Assembly (NCBI RefSeq): GCF_001294645.1
Contig: NZ_CP011869.1
Coordinates: 178,174-242,173, forward strand
Length of the DNA: 64,000 nt
Reading direction: 5' to 3'
DNA from: Pseudonocardia sp. HH130629-09
Lineage (GTDB): Bacteria; Actinomycetota; Actinomycetes; Mycobacteriales; Pseudonocardiaceae
The notes below the pieces were generated by a model. The model made no database searches and was not told where the DNA came from. It saw only the letters and a program-made list of their open reading frames with translations. Every line of letters begins with the position of its first letter. Position 1 is the first letter of the stretch. The position numbers were made by a program, and so were the translations under genes. Below, piece after piece: positions 49,151 to 58,068 of the stretch.

Positions 49151-49282
49151 CAGTCACCTCCGCACGACCACGCCGCTCCCGCGGGCGTGGCACGGGGCGC
49201 TGTGACGCTAGCTGCGCCCAGTCCCAGGACCCAACCGGGGCGCGCACCCGCGGGTTAGCGCCCGGAATTCGCACACGATCGG

Positions 49283-49311
49283 TTGACCGGCTGTCGCGCT
49301 ACGTGGATAGT
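49283..49311 (+). promoter_or_regulatory. Candidate promoter of the conjugation module
   Basis: TTGACC at 49,283-49,288, a 17-base spacer, then GATAGT at 49,306-49,311: near-consensus housekeeping boxes facing the first conjugation gene (49,424). The XRE gene start lies on the other side of the same gap (49,151-49,423). Confidence 0.4.
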
Positions 49312-49423
49312 GACCTGCTGTCGTCTTGTATTCCAGATTCGGAACGGCCGTCGATCCTGTTTAACGAAAGGCAGCCGGCATGGCACCTAGTTCGCAGCGA
49401 GGCCGCGCAGGGGGGTGGGTGTG

Positions 49424-50392
49424 ATGCCGATCCGTTCCCGTCCGGCACCGGCTGCCAGCGCGCCGTGGCGGACCGCGCCTGGGTTGAGCTCCGACGGAGC
49501 CGCTACACCAGCCGCCAGGACCTCAGGCATCGCTGTCGTCGACGACGGCAGGAACGGGTCGGACGACCGCCGCAGCCACGGCGCGGCCGACACGCCCGCT
49601 CCTAGCTTGTTCCGACCGCCGCATCACCTCGCTCGCGAGCGCGAGCTCTCCGGCAGCGATCCCACTCCGCCTGCCGCCCGCGAGGTCGCGCCGGCGCGAG
49701 AGCAGGAGGCAGAGCCGCCGCCGGCGGCGTCAGAGCAGCCCGCCGACGTTGACGCCGCCGCCGGTCCTGAGTCCACCGGTGCGCTCGCGCACCCCCAGGT
49801 GCGACTCGACGCCGACCTCCCCCGCGAGCGTGTCCCACCTCGCCGTGCTCGCGCCGCTGCGACCGACACCTCCGTGACCCGCTACACCGCTGGCCAGGAT
49901 TCCTTCTCCCGTTCGGTGCGGTCGCTGGAGCCGATCTCGGATCTGGAGGCGGCGAGCTTCGCGGGGCGGTTCGCCGCCGATTTTCAGTCCTTCGATGAGG
50001 ACGACCCGAGCCGGCGGGCTGAGGTACTGCGACCTCTGCTCGCTGACCCCCAGGCCTGCACCTGGGGGTGGTCGGGCGCGGGCAGGCAGCGCGCCGACTC
50101 ACCACTGCCGGGCCGGCTCTACCGGCCCAGCGACACGGTGGTGTTCGTCGAGGTGATCGTGCGGGTCACCACGTACGCGCGCGCCTGCCCGCCGCCCGAG
50201 GCCCCGCGCCGTGCCGGGTCCGCCGAGGTGGAGCTGTCCGGGCTGCTTGGCCCGTCGTGCGCTCCGCCCGAGGCGGACCCGGCGTGGACGGCGGTCGAGG
50301 CGAACTGGGTCCGGATGACGGTCCCGATCACCCGTGACGACGACGGCCATTTGGTCGTCGATCCGCACCTGCGTCCCACCGATTCCTCCTGA
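49424..50392 (+). CDS. TcpC/VirB8-like conjugation protein (no membrane segment)
   Basis: This ~322-aa protein has a long Ala/Pro/Glu-rich N-terminal half, then ITDLEAASFAGRFAADFQSF-type helix (here starting SDLEAASF) and a beta-rich end (VVFVEVIVRVTTYA; WVRMTVPITRDDDGHLVVD). That end resembles the NTF2-like TcpC/VirB8 periplasmic fold found in Gram-positive conjugation systems, but I see no transmembrane helix. ATG at 49,424 behind a strong AGGGGGG site. First gene of the module, 23 bp before the ParA gene. Family assignment is tentative. Confidence 0.55.
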   Translation: MPIRSRPAPAASAPWRTAPGLSSDGAATPAARTSGIAVVDDGRNGSDDRRSHGAADTPAPSLFRPPHHLARERELSGSDPTPPAAREVAPAREQEAEPPPAASEQPADVDAAAGPESTGALAHPQVRLDADLPRERVPPRRARAAATDTSVTRYTAGQDSFSRSVRSLEPISDLEAASFAGRFAADFQSFDEDDPSRRAEVLRPLLADPQACTWGWSGAGRQRADSPLPGRLYRPSDTVVFVEVIVRVTTYARACPPPEAPRRAGSAEVELSGLLGPSCAPPEADPAWTAVEANWVRMTVPITRDDDGHLVVDPHLRPTDSS

Positions 50393-50415
50393 CCCCCACC
50401 AAGAGGTAGCTGCTG

Positions 50416-51779
50416 ATGTCCTCGTCCAACGGCCACAACAAGACCCCCGCCGCCCCGTCCTGGCTGGACGCGGGCGCCGGATGGGCCGCCCCGAACGCCG
50501 GGCACGACGGGGCCCAGGTCCCCACAACCGAGCCCGAGCCCCCGGCCGCTCAGGAGAGCGCGTCGGCGAACTGGCCGAGCAGCTCGCCGTCTCGCCCTGT
50601 GCCCGCGCCGGAGCGCTTTCTTACCGAGTCACCGCTGACGACGGCGGAGCCGGGCGATCCGGCGGCGCCGTCATCGGCAGCGCCGTCCCCGTCAGCTCCG
50701 TCCCCGTCGGCTCCGGCCCCAGTGGCCCCTCCCCCGCCCCGGTTCATCGGGGGCCGGTTGCCTCGGAGGATCCGCAGGCGTTCCGCCCGGCGTGGGACGA
50801 GCAGACCGGCGTGCTGTCTGGGGTGGTCCGTGAGCGGCGGGCCCGTCCGCAGCAGGGCTGGCGCCACGTCGCCTACCAGCTGACCGGCGGTCGTTGGAAC
50901 CCTGGCTTGTCCGAGGCCGAGGCCCGGCTGCGCGATCAGCTGCAGAAGATCCGCACCCCTCTGCCCGGCCCGCACAGCGTCGTCGTCGGCTCGATCAAGG
51001 GCGGGATCGGCAAGACCACCGTCTCTGCGCTGCTCGGGCTCGCGCTCGCGGAGTACCGCGGGGACCGGGTCATCGCGATGGACGCCAACCCCGACGCCGG
51101 CACCCTGGGCGACCGCCTCGTCGGCGAGACCCTGGCCGCGAAGACCACCGTGCGCGACCTGCTCTACGCCCTGGACGAGATCCGCGCCCACACCGACCTG
51201 GCCGGCTACACCCATCTCGCCGGGCGCCTGCAGGTGCTGACCTCCGAGCAGGAGCCGGAGCTGGCGGAGATGTTCTCCGCGGGCGACTACGAGGCCGCGT
51301 TGCGGCTGCTGGCCCGCTACTACAACGCGATCATCACCGATTCCGGAACCGGGATCGTGCACTCGGCGATGCAGGGCAGCCTGCGCCACGCCGACTCGCT
51401 GGTCATCGTCGGTGCCCCGACCAACGACGGGGCCTCCCGCGCGGCGCGCACGTTCCGCTGGCTGGCCGCCAACGGCTACCGCCACCTCACCGAGGACGCG
51501 GTGGTGGTGCTGTCCTACGACCGCCACAGCCCTGACATCGACGACCGCGTCATCCGCGACTTCTTCGCCGAGCGGTGCCGCGCGGTGATCGTGCTTCCTC
51601 CGGACCCGCACCTGCAGGCCGGCGGGATCATCGACTTCGACGCTCTCACCCCCGCCGCGCGTGACGCGGCGCTCGAGCTCGCCGCGACTGTCGCCGAGGG
51701 CTTCCAGGGCCGGCGCACCCACGGGCTGGCCAGCCACGGGTTCCGCACCCCGCCGACCGACCCCGGTGGTCCCCGGTGA
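50416..51779 (+). CDS. ParA/MinD-like ATPase with N-terminal linker; probable frameshift near 50,750
   Basis: The C-terminal ~280 residues form a MinD/ParA ATPase: deviant Walker A SIKGGIGKTTVSALLGLAL, VIAMDANPDAGTLGDRL, IITDSGTGIVHSAMQGS and a Walker B-like region. The best start (ATG 50,416, AGAGG upstream) is in another frame, giving MSSSNGHNKTPAAPSWLD and a Pro/Ser linker ending APPPPRFIGG. Around CGGGGGCC (50,748-50,755) the coding signal passes to the ATPase frame (VASEDPQAFRPAWDEQ). Either one base is missing, the sequence has an error, or translation shifts by -1. Such ATPases in conjugation modules act in secretion or positioning. It overlaps the GH16 start (GTGA). Confidence 0.75.
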
Positions 51780-53041
51780 TCAGTCCCCAGCTGGTCGTGG
51801 GCGCCGCGCTGGCGCTCACCACCACCTTGACCGCGTCCGGTCTCGTCCCGGCCGCCGCCCCCGAGGGCAGGGTCGAGTGCGGGTGGCGGATCACCGCGGT
51901 GCACGTGCTCGCCGAGCTCACCGGCGACACCTCCGCGCGGGCGGAGAAGCTGCGCCAAGCTTTGCTCGACGTCGGCGCGAACAAGCCCGGCTTCATCCCG
52001 GCCCAGTGCTACGAGCCCGGCACCGGCAACTCCAGCGGGTCCGGCTCCGGCGGGTCGGGTGGGTCCGGCAACGACTCCGGGGGGACTGGCACGGCCCCGA
52101 GCACGGGCAACGGCTCCGGTGACACCGGCACCGGCGCCGACCCGGGGAGCAGCTCCGGCGGCGGGACCGGATCGGGCGGCGGGGCTACCAGCATGTGCAC
52201 GACCACCGCAGCGGAGACGCTCGGCTGGGGCGAGCCGAAGGTGGCCGATGAGTTCGAGGGCACCTCGATCTCCGGGGACTGGAACGCCTACGACGGGCCC
52301 GGCCACGGCGGCAACGGCCGCCGGACCCCGGACGCAATCAGCGTCGCCGACGGGCAGCTCACCATCACCGGCTCGGAGAACGGCGACGCCGGCGGAATGG
52401 CCTGGTCGCCCCACAGCCAGCAGTACGGGCGCTGGGAGGGCTGCGCCCAGTCCCCGCCCGGGGCCGGGTCGCTGCACACCCTGTTCCTGCTCTGGCCGAC
52501 CGCGGAGAACTGGCCCGAGGGCGGCGAGGTCGACTTCATGGAGATCTCCGACGGGACCCGGCAGAAGGTCGAGGGCTTCCTGCACTACGGCTCGGACAAC
52601 TCCCAGACCCAGGGCTCGGTCGAGATCGACGCCACCGAGTGGCACGCCTTCGCCGTCGAGTGGACCCCCGACAAGATCACCTACCTCGTCGACGGCAAGC
52701 CGTGGTTCACCGACGACGACAAGTCCCACAACCCGCCCGGGCCGATGCACCTGACCATCCAGCTCGACTACTTCGGCGGCGACGCCTCAGGCGGCGCGGC
52801 GATGCACGTCGACTGGGTCCGCCAGTACGAGCTCACCGGCGGCGGCGCCTCGGTCGGGGTCGACGTCTCGGCCGGGCAGGACGGCGTCGACGCCGGCGCC
52901 GACGTCTCCCTCGGCGGCGGTGACGACGACTCCACCGGCCAGAGCAGCGACGACCGCAGCGGTGACGGCAGTGGCGACGACCGCGGCGATGGCGGTGGTG
53001 AACGCGGCGGCTCCGCTGACGGGTCCCGCGGAGGCGACTGA
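51776..53041 (+). CDS. Secreted GH16-family glycoside hydrolase
   Basis: This 421-aa protein has a short hydrophobic leader (VVGAALALTTTLTASGLVPA), an ~80-residue N-terminal part with Cys, a Gly/Ser/Asp-rich linker, then a GH16 jelly-roll. The catalytic motif is GGEVDFMEIS (E-x-D-x-x-E, ~residue 250), with WHAFAVEWTPDKITYLVDG and MHVDWVRQYEL at the end. The tail is a low-complexity acidic GD/SD stretch. GH16 enzymes cut beta-1,3/1,4-glucans or related polymers. Within a conjugation operon it may loosen the envelope of donor or mating partner. Start GTG overlaps the ParA stop. Confidence 0.88.
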   Translation: MISPQLVVGAALALTTTLTASGLVPAAAPEGRVECGWRITAVHVLAELTGDTSARAEKLRQALLDVGANKPGFIPAQCYEPGTGNSSGSGSGGSGGSGNDSGGTGTAPSTGNGSGDTGTGADPGSSSGGGTGSGGGATSMCTTTAAETLGWGEPKVADEFEGTSISGDWNAYDGPGHGGNGRRTPDAISVADGQLTITGSENGDAGGMAWSPHSQQYGRWEGCAQSPPGAGSLHTLFLLWPTAENWPEGGEVDFMEISDGTRQKVEGFLHYGSDNSQTQGSVEIDATEWHAFAVEWTPDKITYLVDGKPWFTDDDKSHNPPGPMHLTIQLDYFGGDASGGAAMHVDWVRQYELTGGGASVGVDVSAGQDGVDAGADVSLGGGDDDSTGQSSDDRSGDGSGDDRGDGGGERGGSADGSRGGD

Positions 53042-53088
53042 CCTGCTCGCGAGACAGCCCCCGGATCACCTGACAGAGGACCTGTGAC

Positions 53089-55602
53089 ATGCCCTGGAAC
53101 CGCACGCCGCGCCCCTCGTGGGCCGAGCACCTCCCCCCGTCCTCGCGCGGTCCTGCCGCGCGCCGCGCCGCGGTCGCGGTGCTGACCGCCGGAGCGCTGG
53201 TCGGGGTGACCGCGTTCTCGCTGAGCCCGCTACCCGCCCAGCTCGGCCTGACCGCGGTCGGCTGCAACGAGGGCAAGGCCGTCCGCCAGCTCGAGGCCGC
53301 CCGCGAGACCCGCACCCAGACCCGGGCGTTGCTGGCCGATCTCGCCGTCAGCGACGACACCAGGGCGCAGGGGCTGGCCCGCGAGATCGCCGGGCTCGGT
53401 TTCACCCCCGCGACCCAGCCGCCCGGGTGGCGGCAGAAGGCCGTGGACGTCTCCGACCAGCTCAACACCCTCGACGCCGCCGATCCGCACCTGCAGCAGG
53501 TCGCGGCGAAGCTGGCCCGCGCCGGGTTCGGCCCGACCCCTGCCGACCTGCTGCCCAAGGACCCGCCGCCGCCCGCGCCGGGACCGGTCGCCGAGCTGGA
53601 CGAGTCCCTCGGCAACGCCGCGGACAGCGCCGTCGGTGCGGTCACCTCAGCCGGTGAGGCGGTCACCGAGATCGGCAAGCCCAAGCCCGCGCCCAGCAGC
53701 GCGGGGTCCACCGGACGACCTGCCGCCTCGAACCCCAAGCGCCAGGCCGAGCCCGCGCTGCCCCAGACCTGCATCGACCACGCCGGTGCCACAGCAGCAC
53801 CCGCCGCCCCGGCACCGGCGCCGAAGCCCGCTGCGCCGGCGCCGGCGCCCGCAGCGGCCGCACCCGCCGCCCCAGCCCCAGCTCCGGCACCGGCGGCGCC
53901 CGCAGCGACACCGGACCCCGAGCCGGACGAGGACTCGGCCTCGGATGCGACGCCGGACAGCGACGACACCAGCAGCCCGAGCACCGGCGAGACCGGCTCG
54001 GACAGCCCCGCCGACGACGGCGACGCCGCCGAGCAGCCCGACACCGGCGCGCCGGGCACCGCCGACGAGACCGCCACCGATTCCTCGGGCCCCAGCTCCC
54101 CCGGCTCGGACACCTCCGACTCCGGCAGCTCGGACTCCGGTAGCGCGGACTCCGGACCGTCGGACAGTGACACCAGCACCGACGACCCGGACGACACCGC
54201 GACCGACAGCAGCACAGACCCCGGCGCCGGTTCCGGGTCCGGCTCGGACAGCTCGACGACCACGGACACCTCGCCGGGCAGCTCGGACAGTTCGTCGGGT
54301 CCGGGCGAGTCCGCCAGTTCCTCCGGGGGTGGTTCGGGCCAGGACCTGGAGAAGGCACGGATCGCGTTGCAGCTGGTCGGTGAGCTGATGCAGGCGCTGG
54401 GTGCCAGCTCGGACTCCGGCGCCGGCCAGGTCCGCGACTCCGTGCTCGGGGTTCTGGACCGTGAGCAGCTGGAGAAGCTCGGGGCCGATCCCGCGGACCT
54501 GGCCAAGCTCGACCAGCTCGACGACCTCGGCTCCGGGGACTCCCCCGCCTCATCAGGCTCCGGGGCGAGCGACACCGGCACGGACAGCACCGGCTCCGAC
54601 AGCACCGGCACGGCCGATTCAGACGGCACCGGTTCGGGCTCATCGGACACCGACTCGTCGACGACCTCGGGCTCGGGCGACACGTCGACGACGTCGTCGT
54701 CGGGCGGTGGTGAGTCGCCGTCGACGACCGAGCAGGTCGGTACCGGCGGCGCGGGTGATGCGTGGGAGGCCGGGGCGGAGAAGCTGGCCGAGCAGGTGCG
54801 CGACGCCGCCGACGCCGACCCGCTGGCCGAGCAGCTCGCCGAGAAGCTCGACGCCGCCGGCATCGGCTCCGACACCGGTTCCGGCTCCGACTCCGGCACT
54901 GACTCCGGCGCTGGCTCTGGCAGTGGCTCCGGCACCGGGTCGGACGCCGGTTCGGGCTCGACCCAGCCCGATGAGCAGGAGACGGACAGCACGGGCCAGG
55001 GCGAGACCGGCAGCTCCGAGCAGCCCTCCACCAGCAACGGCGACGCCGACACGGGTGGAGCCGGGTCGGGCAGCGACGCGGCGGGCGGCGACGACGTGGA
55101 GAGCCCGCAGGCCGGGGAGCCGATCTCGCGGCCCGGCGCGGACCAGACCGGGCAGGGCCAGACCAGCGCGGGGCAGACCGGCCAGCCCAGCGACCAGCAG
55201 GGCGACAGTCCGGGCGAGGCCGGGCAGATCGGCTCCGACGAGCAGGGAAGCTCGGACCCCCAGGGAAGCTCTGACGGGCAGGGCGGCTCGTCCGAGGACG
55301 GGGAGCAGCCCCGGGACCCGGAGGGATCCGAGCCCGCACCGGTGGCCGGTGGCAGCGCGCAGGCCGCGACCTGGGACCGGCTCGCCCAGTGCGAGTCCGG
55401 CGGGGACTGGGCGATCGACACCGGCAACGGCTACTCCGGTGGGCTGCAGTTCGACCAGGCCACCTGGGCGGCCTACGGCGGCACCGGCTCGGCGCACGAG
55501 GCCAGCCGCGAGGAGCAGATGGCGGTCGCGGAGAAGGTCCGCGCCGACCGCGACGGCTACTCGGCGTGGCCGGCGTGCTCGAAGAAGCTGGGTCTGGCCT
55601 GA
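53089..55602 (+). CDS. Secreted Rpf-domain transglycosylase with long SD-rich linker
   Basis: An 837-aa protein: basic start and one hydrophobic segment (AVLTAGALVGVTAFSL, signal or anchor), a helical domain (residues ~60-170), an Ala/Pro then Ser/Asp/Thr/Gly-rich low-complexity linker of ~400 residues interrupted by a helical island (DLEKARIALQLVGELMQALG), and a C-terminal Rpf domain (WDRLAQCESGGDWAIDTGNG; GGLQFDQATWAAYGG; AWPACSKKLGL) with the catalytic Glu in QCESGG. Rpf/lysozyme-like domains cut peptidoglycan. In a type IV system it plays the VirB1 part, opening the wall for the transfer channel. Clear RBS (GAGGACC) before ATG 53,089. Confidence 0.93.
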   Translation: MPWNRTPRPSWAEHLPPSSRGPAARRAAVAVLTAGALVGVTAFSLSPLPAQLGLTAVGCNEGKAVRQLEAARETRTQTRALLADLAVSDDTRAQGLAREIAGLGFTPATQPPGWRQKAVDVSDQLNTLDAADPHLQQVAAKLARAGFGPTPADLLPKDPPPPAPGPVAELDESLGNAADSAVGAVTSAGEAVTEIGKPKPAPSSAGSTGRPAASNPKRQAEPALPQTCIDHAGATAAPAAPAPAPKPAAPAPAPAAAAPAAPAPAPAPAAPAATPDPEPDEDSASDATPDSDDTSSPSTGETGSDSPADDGDAAEQPDTGAPGTADETATDSSGPSSPGSDTSDSGSSDSGSADSGPSDSDTSTDDPDDTATDSSTDPGAGSGSGSDSSTTTDTSPGSSDSSSGPGESASSSGGGSGQDLEKARIALQLVGELMQALGASSDSGAGQVRDSVLGVLDREQLEKLGADPADLAKLDQLDDLGSGDSPASSGSGASDTGTDSTGSDSTGTADSDGTGSGSSDTDSSTTSGSGDTSTTSSSGGGESPSTTEQVGTGGAGDAWEAGAEKLAEQVRDAADADPLAEQLAEKLDAAGIGSDTGSGSDSGTDSGAGSGSGSGTGSDAGSGSTQPDEQETDSTGQGETGSSEQPSTSNGDADTGGAGSGSDAAGGDDVESPQAGEPISRPGADQTGQGQTSAGQTGQPSDQQGDSPGEAGQIGSDEQGSSDPQGSSDGQGGSSEDGEQPRDPEGSEPAPVAGGSAQAATWDRLAQCESGGDWAIDTGNGYSGGLQFDQATWAAYGGTGSAHEASREEQMAVAEKVRADRDGYSAWPACSKKLGLA

Positions 55603-55605
55603 GCG

Positions 55606-56562
55606 ATGAGCAACCGCTGCTGGCGCACGACGTCGACGACCACGGCCCTCACCACGGTGATGACCGCGGCCTTGGCGCTGGCGCTGTGGACCTCCGAGGC
55701 CCCGCAGGGCGCTCGGGTGGTGGGACTCGGGTCGGCCGCACCGTGGGGGTCGGCCGACCCGAGGACCCCAACCGCACCCCTGGCGCCGCCGCCGGTGCAG
55801 GGCCAGGCAGGCCCGGTCGTCGGCGGCCTGTCGGCGACCTCGGTCGGGGTGCTGGTCGTCGACGGCGGCCGCCACCAGTGCTCGGCGGCGGTGGTCGCCT
55901 CGCGGTCGCGGCGGCTGCTGGCCACCGCGGCGCACTGCGTGTGGCTCGACGGCGGTTGGCGGGTCGACGGGGCCTTCTTCATCCCCGGCTACGCCGCGGG
56001 CGAGGAACCGCTGGGCCGGTGGACGGTCGACACCGCCTACGTGCCACCGGCCTGGCAGCAGATCGACTCCCCCATCAACGACGTCGCCGCCGACACCGAC
56101 TTCGCGTTCGTGACGCTGCTGCCCCGCGACGGTGTCCTGCCCGAGCAGGTCCTCGGCGCGCAGGGCATCCGCTTCACCACCCCCGACCGGCTCCCGGTCG
56201 CCACGCTGGGCTACCCGGCCACCGGCGTCTACGACGGGCAGTCCCTGCGGGGCTGCGACGGCCCCGCCGCGGTCGAGACCTTCACCCGCTCCGACCGCGA
56301 CGGCGGGCAGGTGCTGGCGATGACCTGCGACATGACCGAGGGCGCCTCGGGCGGGCCCTGGCTGGCAGGCCCGGACGCCGCGACCGGGCGCGGGCAGGTC
56401 GTCGGGGTCGTGTCCGGCGGCGATGCCACCCAGCTGGTCTCGCCCCGCTTCGGCGCCGCGGCACGCGAGATCTACGAGGCCGCCGACTCCGCCGCCCTGA
56501 TCCCCGACCAGCCCACCGCCCCCGCGCTCGCCCGGACCGCCCCTCGAGGAGGGACCAGCTGA
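55606..56562 (+). CDS. Secreted trypsin-like (S1/V8-type) serine protease
   Basis: A 318-aa protein with a hydrophobic leader (TTVMTAALALALWTSEAP). The catalytic triad is visible: His in LLATAAHCVWLDG (~107), Asp in VAADTDFAFVTLL (~165), Ser in MTEGASGGPWLAG (~248). The start lies 3 bp after the Rpf stop and the end overlaps the next gene (ATGA), so it is in the middle of the conjugation operon. It could process the secreted GH16/Rpf proteins or degrade partner surface proteins. That role is inference; protease genes are not standard VirB components. Confidence 0.9.
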   Translation: MSNRCWRTTSTTTALTTVMTAALALALWTSEAPQGARVVGLGSAAPWGSADPRTPTAPLAPPPVQGQAGPVVGGLSATSVGVLVVDGGRHQCSAAVVASRSRRLLATAAHCVWLDGGWRVDGAFFIPGYAAGEEPLGRWTVDTAYVPPAWQQIDSPINDVAADTDFAFVTLLPRDGVLPEQVLGAQGIRFTTPDRLPVATLGYPATGVYDGQSLRGCDGPAAVETFTRSDRDGGQVLAMTCDMTEGASGGPWLAGPDAATGRGQVVGVVSGGDATQLVSPRFGAAAREIYEAADSAALIPDQPTAPALARTAPRGGTS

Positions 56563-57626
56563 TGACCTCACCCCGGAACGCGGCCGACCCGCACCACCGC
56601 TGGGCAGGGCCCGGGGCGTCGCCGCCGCGCAGCCCGTACGAGCTCAACCAGCGCCTCGGCGCCGCCGCGCGCACCCGCGCCCTGGGCGGGCTGGGGGTGG
56701 TCGACATCGAGACCATCGTCGACACCACCTCCGCCGTAGCCGCCGTCGACCAGGGCCACGGTCCGGACCCGGTCGAGGTCGCCGAGCAGCTCGGCGCGGC
56801 CACCGACGCCGCGCAGGACCGCACCCGCACGGTGTTCCCCGAGTCCCGCCCGGTGTCCTGGGCGGCGTTCGGGCCGCTGATCCCGGTGCTCGCCGGGTCC
56901 GCGGGCGCCGGGGCCTCGTGTGTCGCGGCCGCGATCGTGGACGCGTTGCAGCAGGACCAGCGCTGCGCCCTGCTGATCGACGCCGACGACCCGGCCCGCT
57001 CCGGGCTCGCCGGTGCCTCCTCGGTGGACGGGCCGTGGACCCGGCAGGTCAACGACCACCTCACCGTGCGCTACAGCTGGCGCGAGGAGGCGCTGCTGGC
57101 CCGGCTGGAGACCCGCGACCCCGCCGCGCTGCCGACCATCACCCCCGGGATGGTGCCCCCGCCCCCGGACTGGCTTCCCGACCCCGCACCCGACCCGCTG
57201 CACGCCACCGTCGTCGACCTCGGTCACGGCGGCTGGCGGGCCGCCGCGACCCCGATCTACGGCGCCGGGGGCTGGCTGCGTCGTGGCCTTCCCTCCCAGC
57301 GCCCGATCCTGGTGGTGCGCGCGACCCGCCCGTCGCTGCGCCAGGCCGAGCAGCTGCTCGCCCGCCTCGACCCGTGGGTGCAGCGCGGGCTGGCCACTCC
57401 GATCTACCAGCTCGTGGTCAACGGGGCCCGCAAGTGGCCGGCGGGAGTGGTCGGCGCGGCCGGGCCCCGGGTCGCGGCCCTGCTGGACGAGGCCCTGTTC
57501 GTGCCGCACGTCCCGGCCTGGGAGGTAGGCGGGGTGAGCGACGAACCCAGCCCGGCCCGGGCGGTCGAGGCCTTGCGTCCACTGCTCGCGGCGTGGCGGC
57601 TGATCACCTCACCGCGACGGCGCTGA
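56562..57626 (+). CDS. Degenerate ParA/MinD-like protein (no P-loop Lys)
   Basis: A 354-aa protein whose fold looks ParA-like: IPVLAGSAGAGASCVAAAIVDAL in the Walker A position, CALLIDADDPARSGLAG after it, TVVDLGHGGWRAA, and ILVVRATRPSLRQAEQLL. The Walker A Lys-Thr pair is replaced (GAGAS), so ATP hydrolysis is doubtful, as in TadZ/CpaE-like pseudo-ATPases. Paired with the intact ATPase at 50,416, it might form a non-equivalent partner. Begins at the ATGA overlap with the protease. A 121-bp gap follows. Confidence 0.7.
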   Translation: MTSPRNAADPHHRWAGPGASPPRSPYELNQRLGAAARTRALGGLGVVDIETIVDTTSAVAAVDQGHGPDPVEVAEQLGAATDAAQDRTRTVFPESRPVSWAAFGPLIPVLAGSAGAGASCVAAAIVDALQQDQRCALLIDADDPARSGLAGASSVDGPWTRQVNDHLTVRYSWREEALLARLETRDPAALPTITPGMVPPPPDWLPDPAPDPLHATVVDLGHGGWRAAATPIYGAGGWLRRGLPSQRPILVVRATRPSLRQAEQLLARLDPWVQRGLATPIYQLVVNGARKWPAGVVGAAGPRVAALLDEALFVPHVPAWEVGGVSDEPSPARAVEALRPLLAAWRLITSPRRR

Positions 57627-57747
57627 CCAGCAGACCGCTCTGCCCCCGTGGTCTGACCTGCTGCGCCCGGAGCCCCCACCCGGCACCAGCCCCCACAGCT
57701 CGCCCCAACTGCATCGTCCATCCCACCCCTCCTGCGGAGCACACGCC

Positions 57748-58068
57748 ATGTCTGCCATTCACGTGATCAGCGAGTCGCTGGCCCAGATTCACCTGCTGCC
57801 GGCCCAGGACATCCCCAACCCGGGCCCGAAGGTCCCGCCCGGCGCGCAGGCCATCCAGGACGTCGTCGGTTACATCATCTGGATCGCCGGGATCTGCGTC
57901 CTCGGCTTGTTCTTCGGCGGGATCGTCGCCTCCACCGCAGGCCGGATGTGGGACCACCACGGCTCGGGCCGCACCGGCGCCCGCATGATCGTGTCTAGCC
58001 TCGCTCTCGCCGTCCTGTTCGGTCTCGGCTACACCCTGGTCACCCAGTTCGCCGCGGGAGCCAGCTGA
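57748..58068 (+). CDS. Small two-helix membrane protein, VirB2/pilin-like
   Basis: A 106-aa protein with two hydrophobic helices (VVGYIIWIAGICVLGLFFGG and IVSSLALAVLFGLGYTLV) joined by a short basic loop, and a Pro-rich N-terminal part. Its size, membrane plan and position right before VirB8- and VirB6-like genes fit a VirB2-type pilin or small channel subunit. GCGGAGC ribosome site before ATG 57,748. The stop overlaps the next ATG. Confidence 0.65.
   Translation: MSAIHVISESLAQIHLLPAQDIPNPGPKVPPGAQAIQDVVGYIIWIAGICVLGLFFGGIVASTAGRMWDHHGSGRTGARMIVSSLALAVLFGLGYTLVTQFAAGAS

Noticed and set aside
52833..55427. Long Ser/Pro-rich minus-strand open frame opposite the Rpf gene
   Set aside because: Mirror of the SD-rich linker. 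No start signal or domain; the plus-strand gene is certain.
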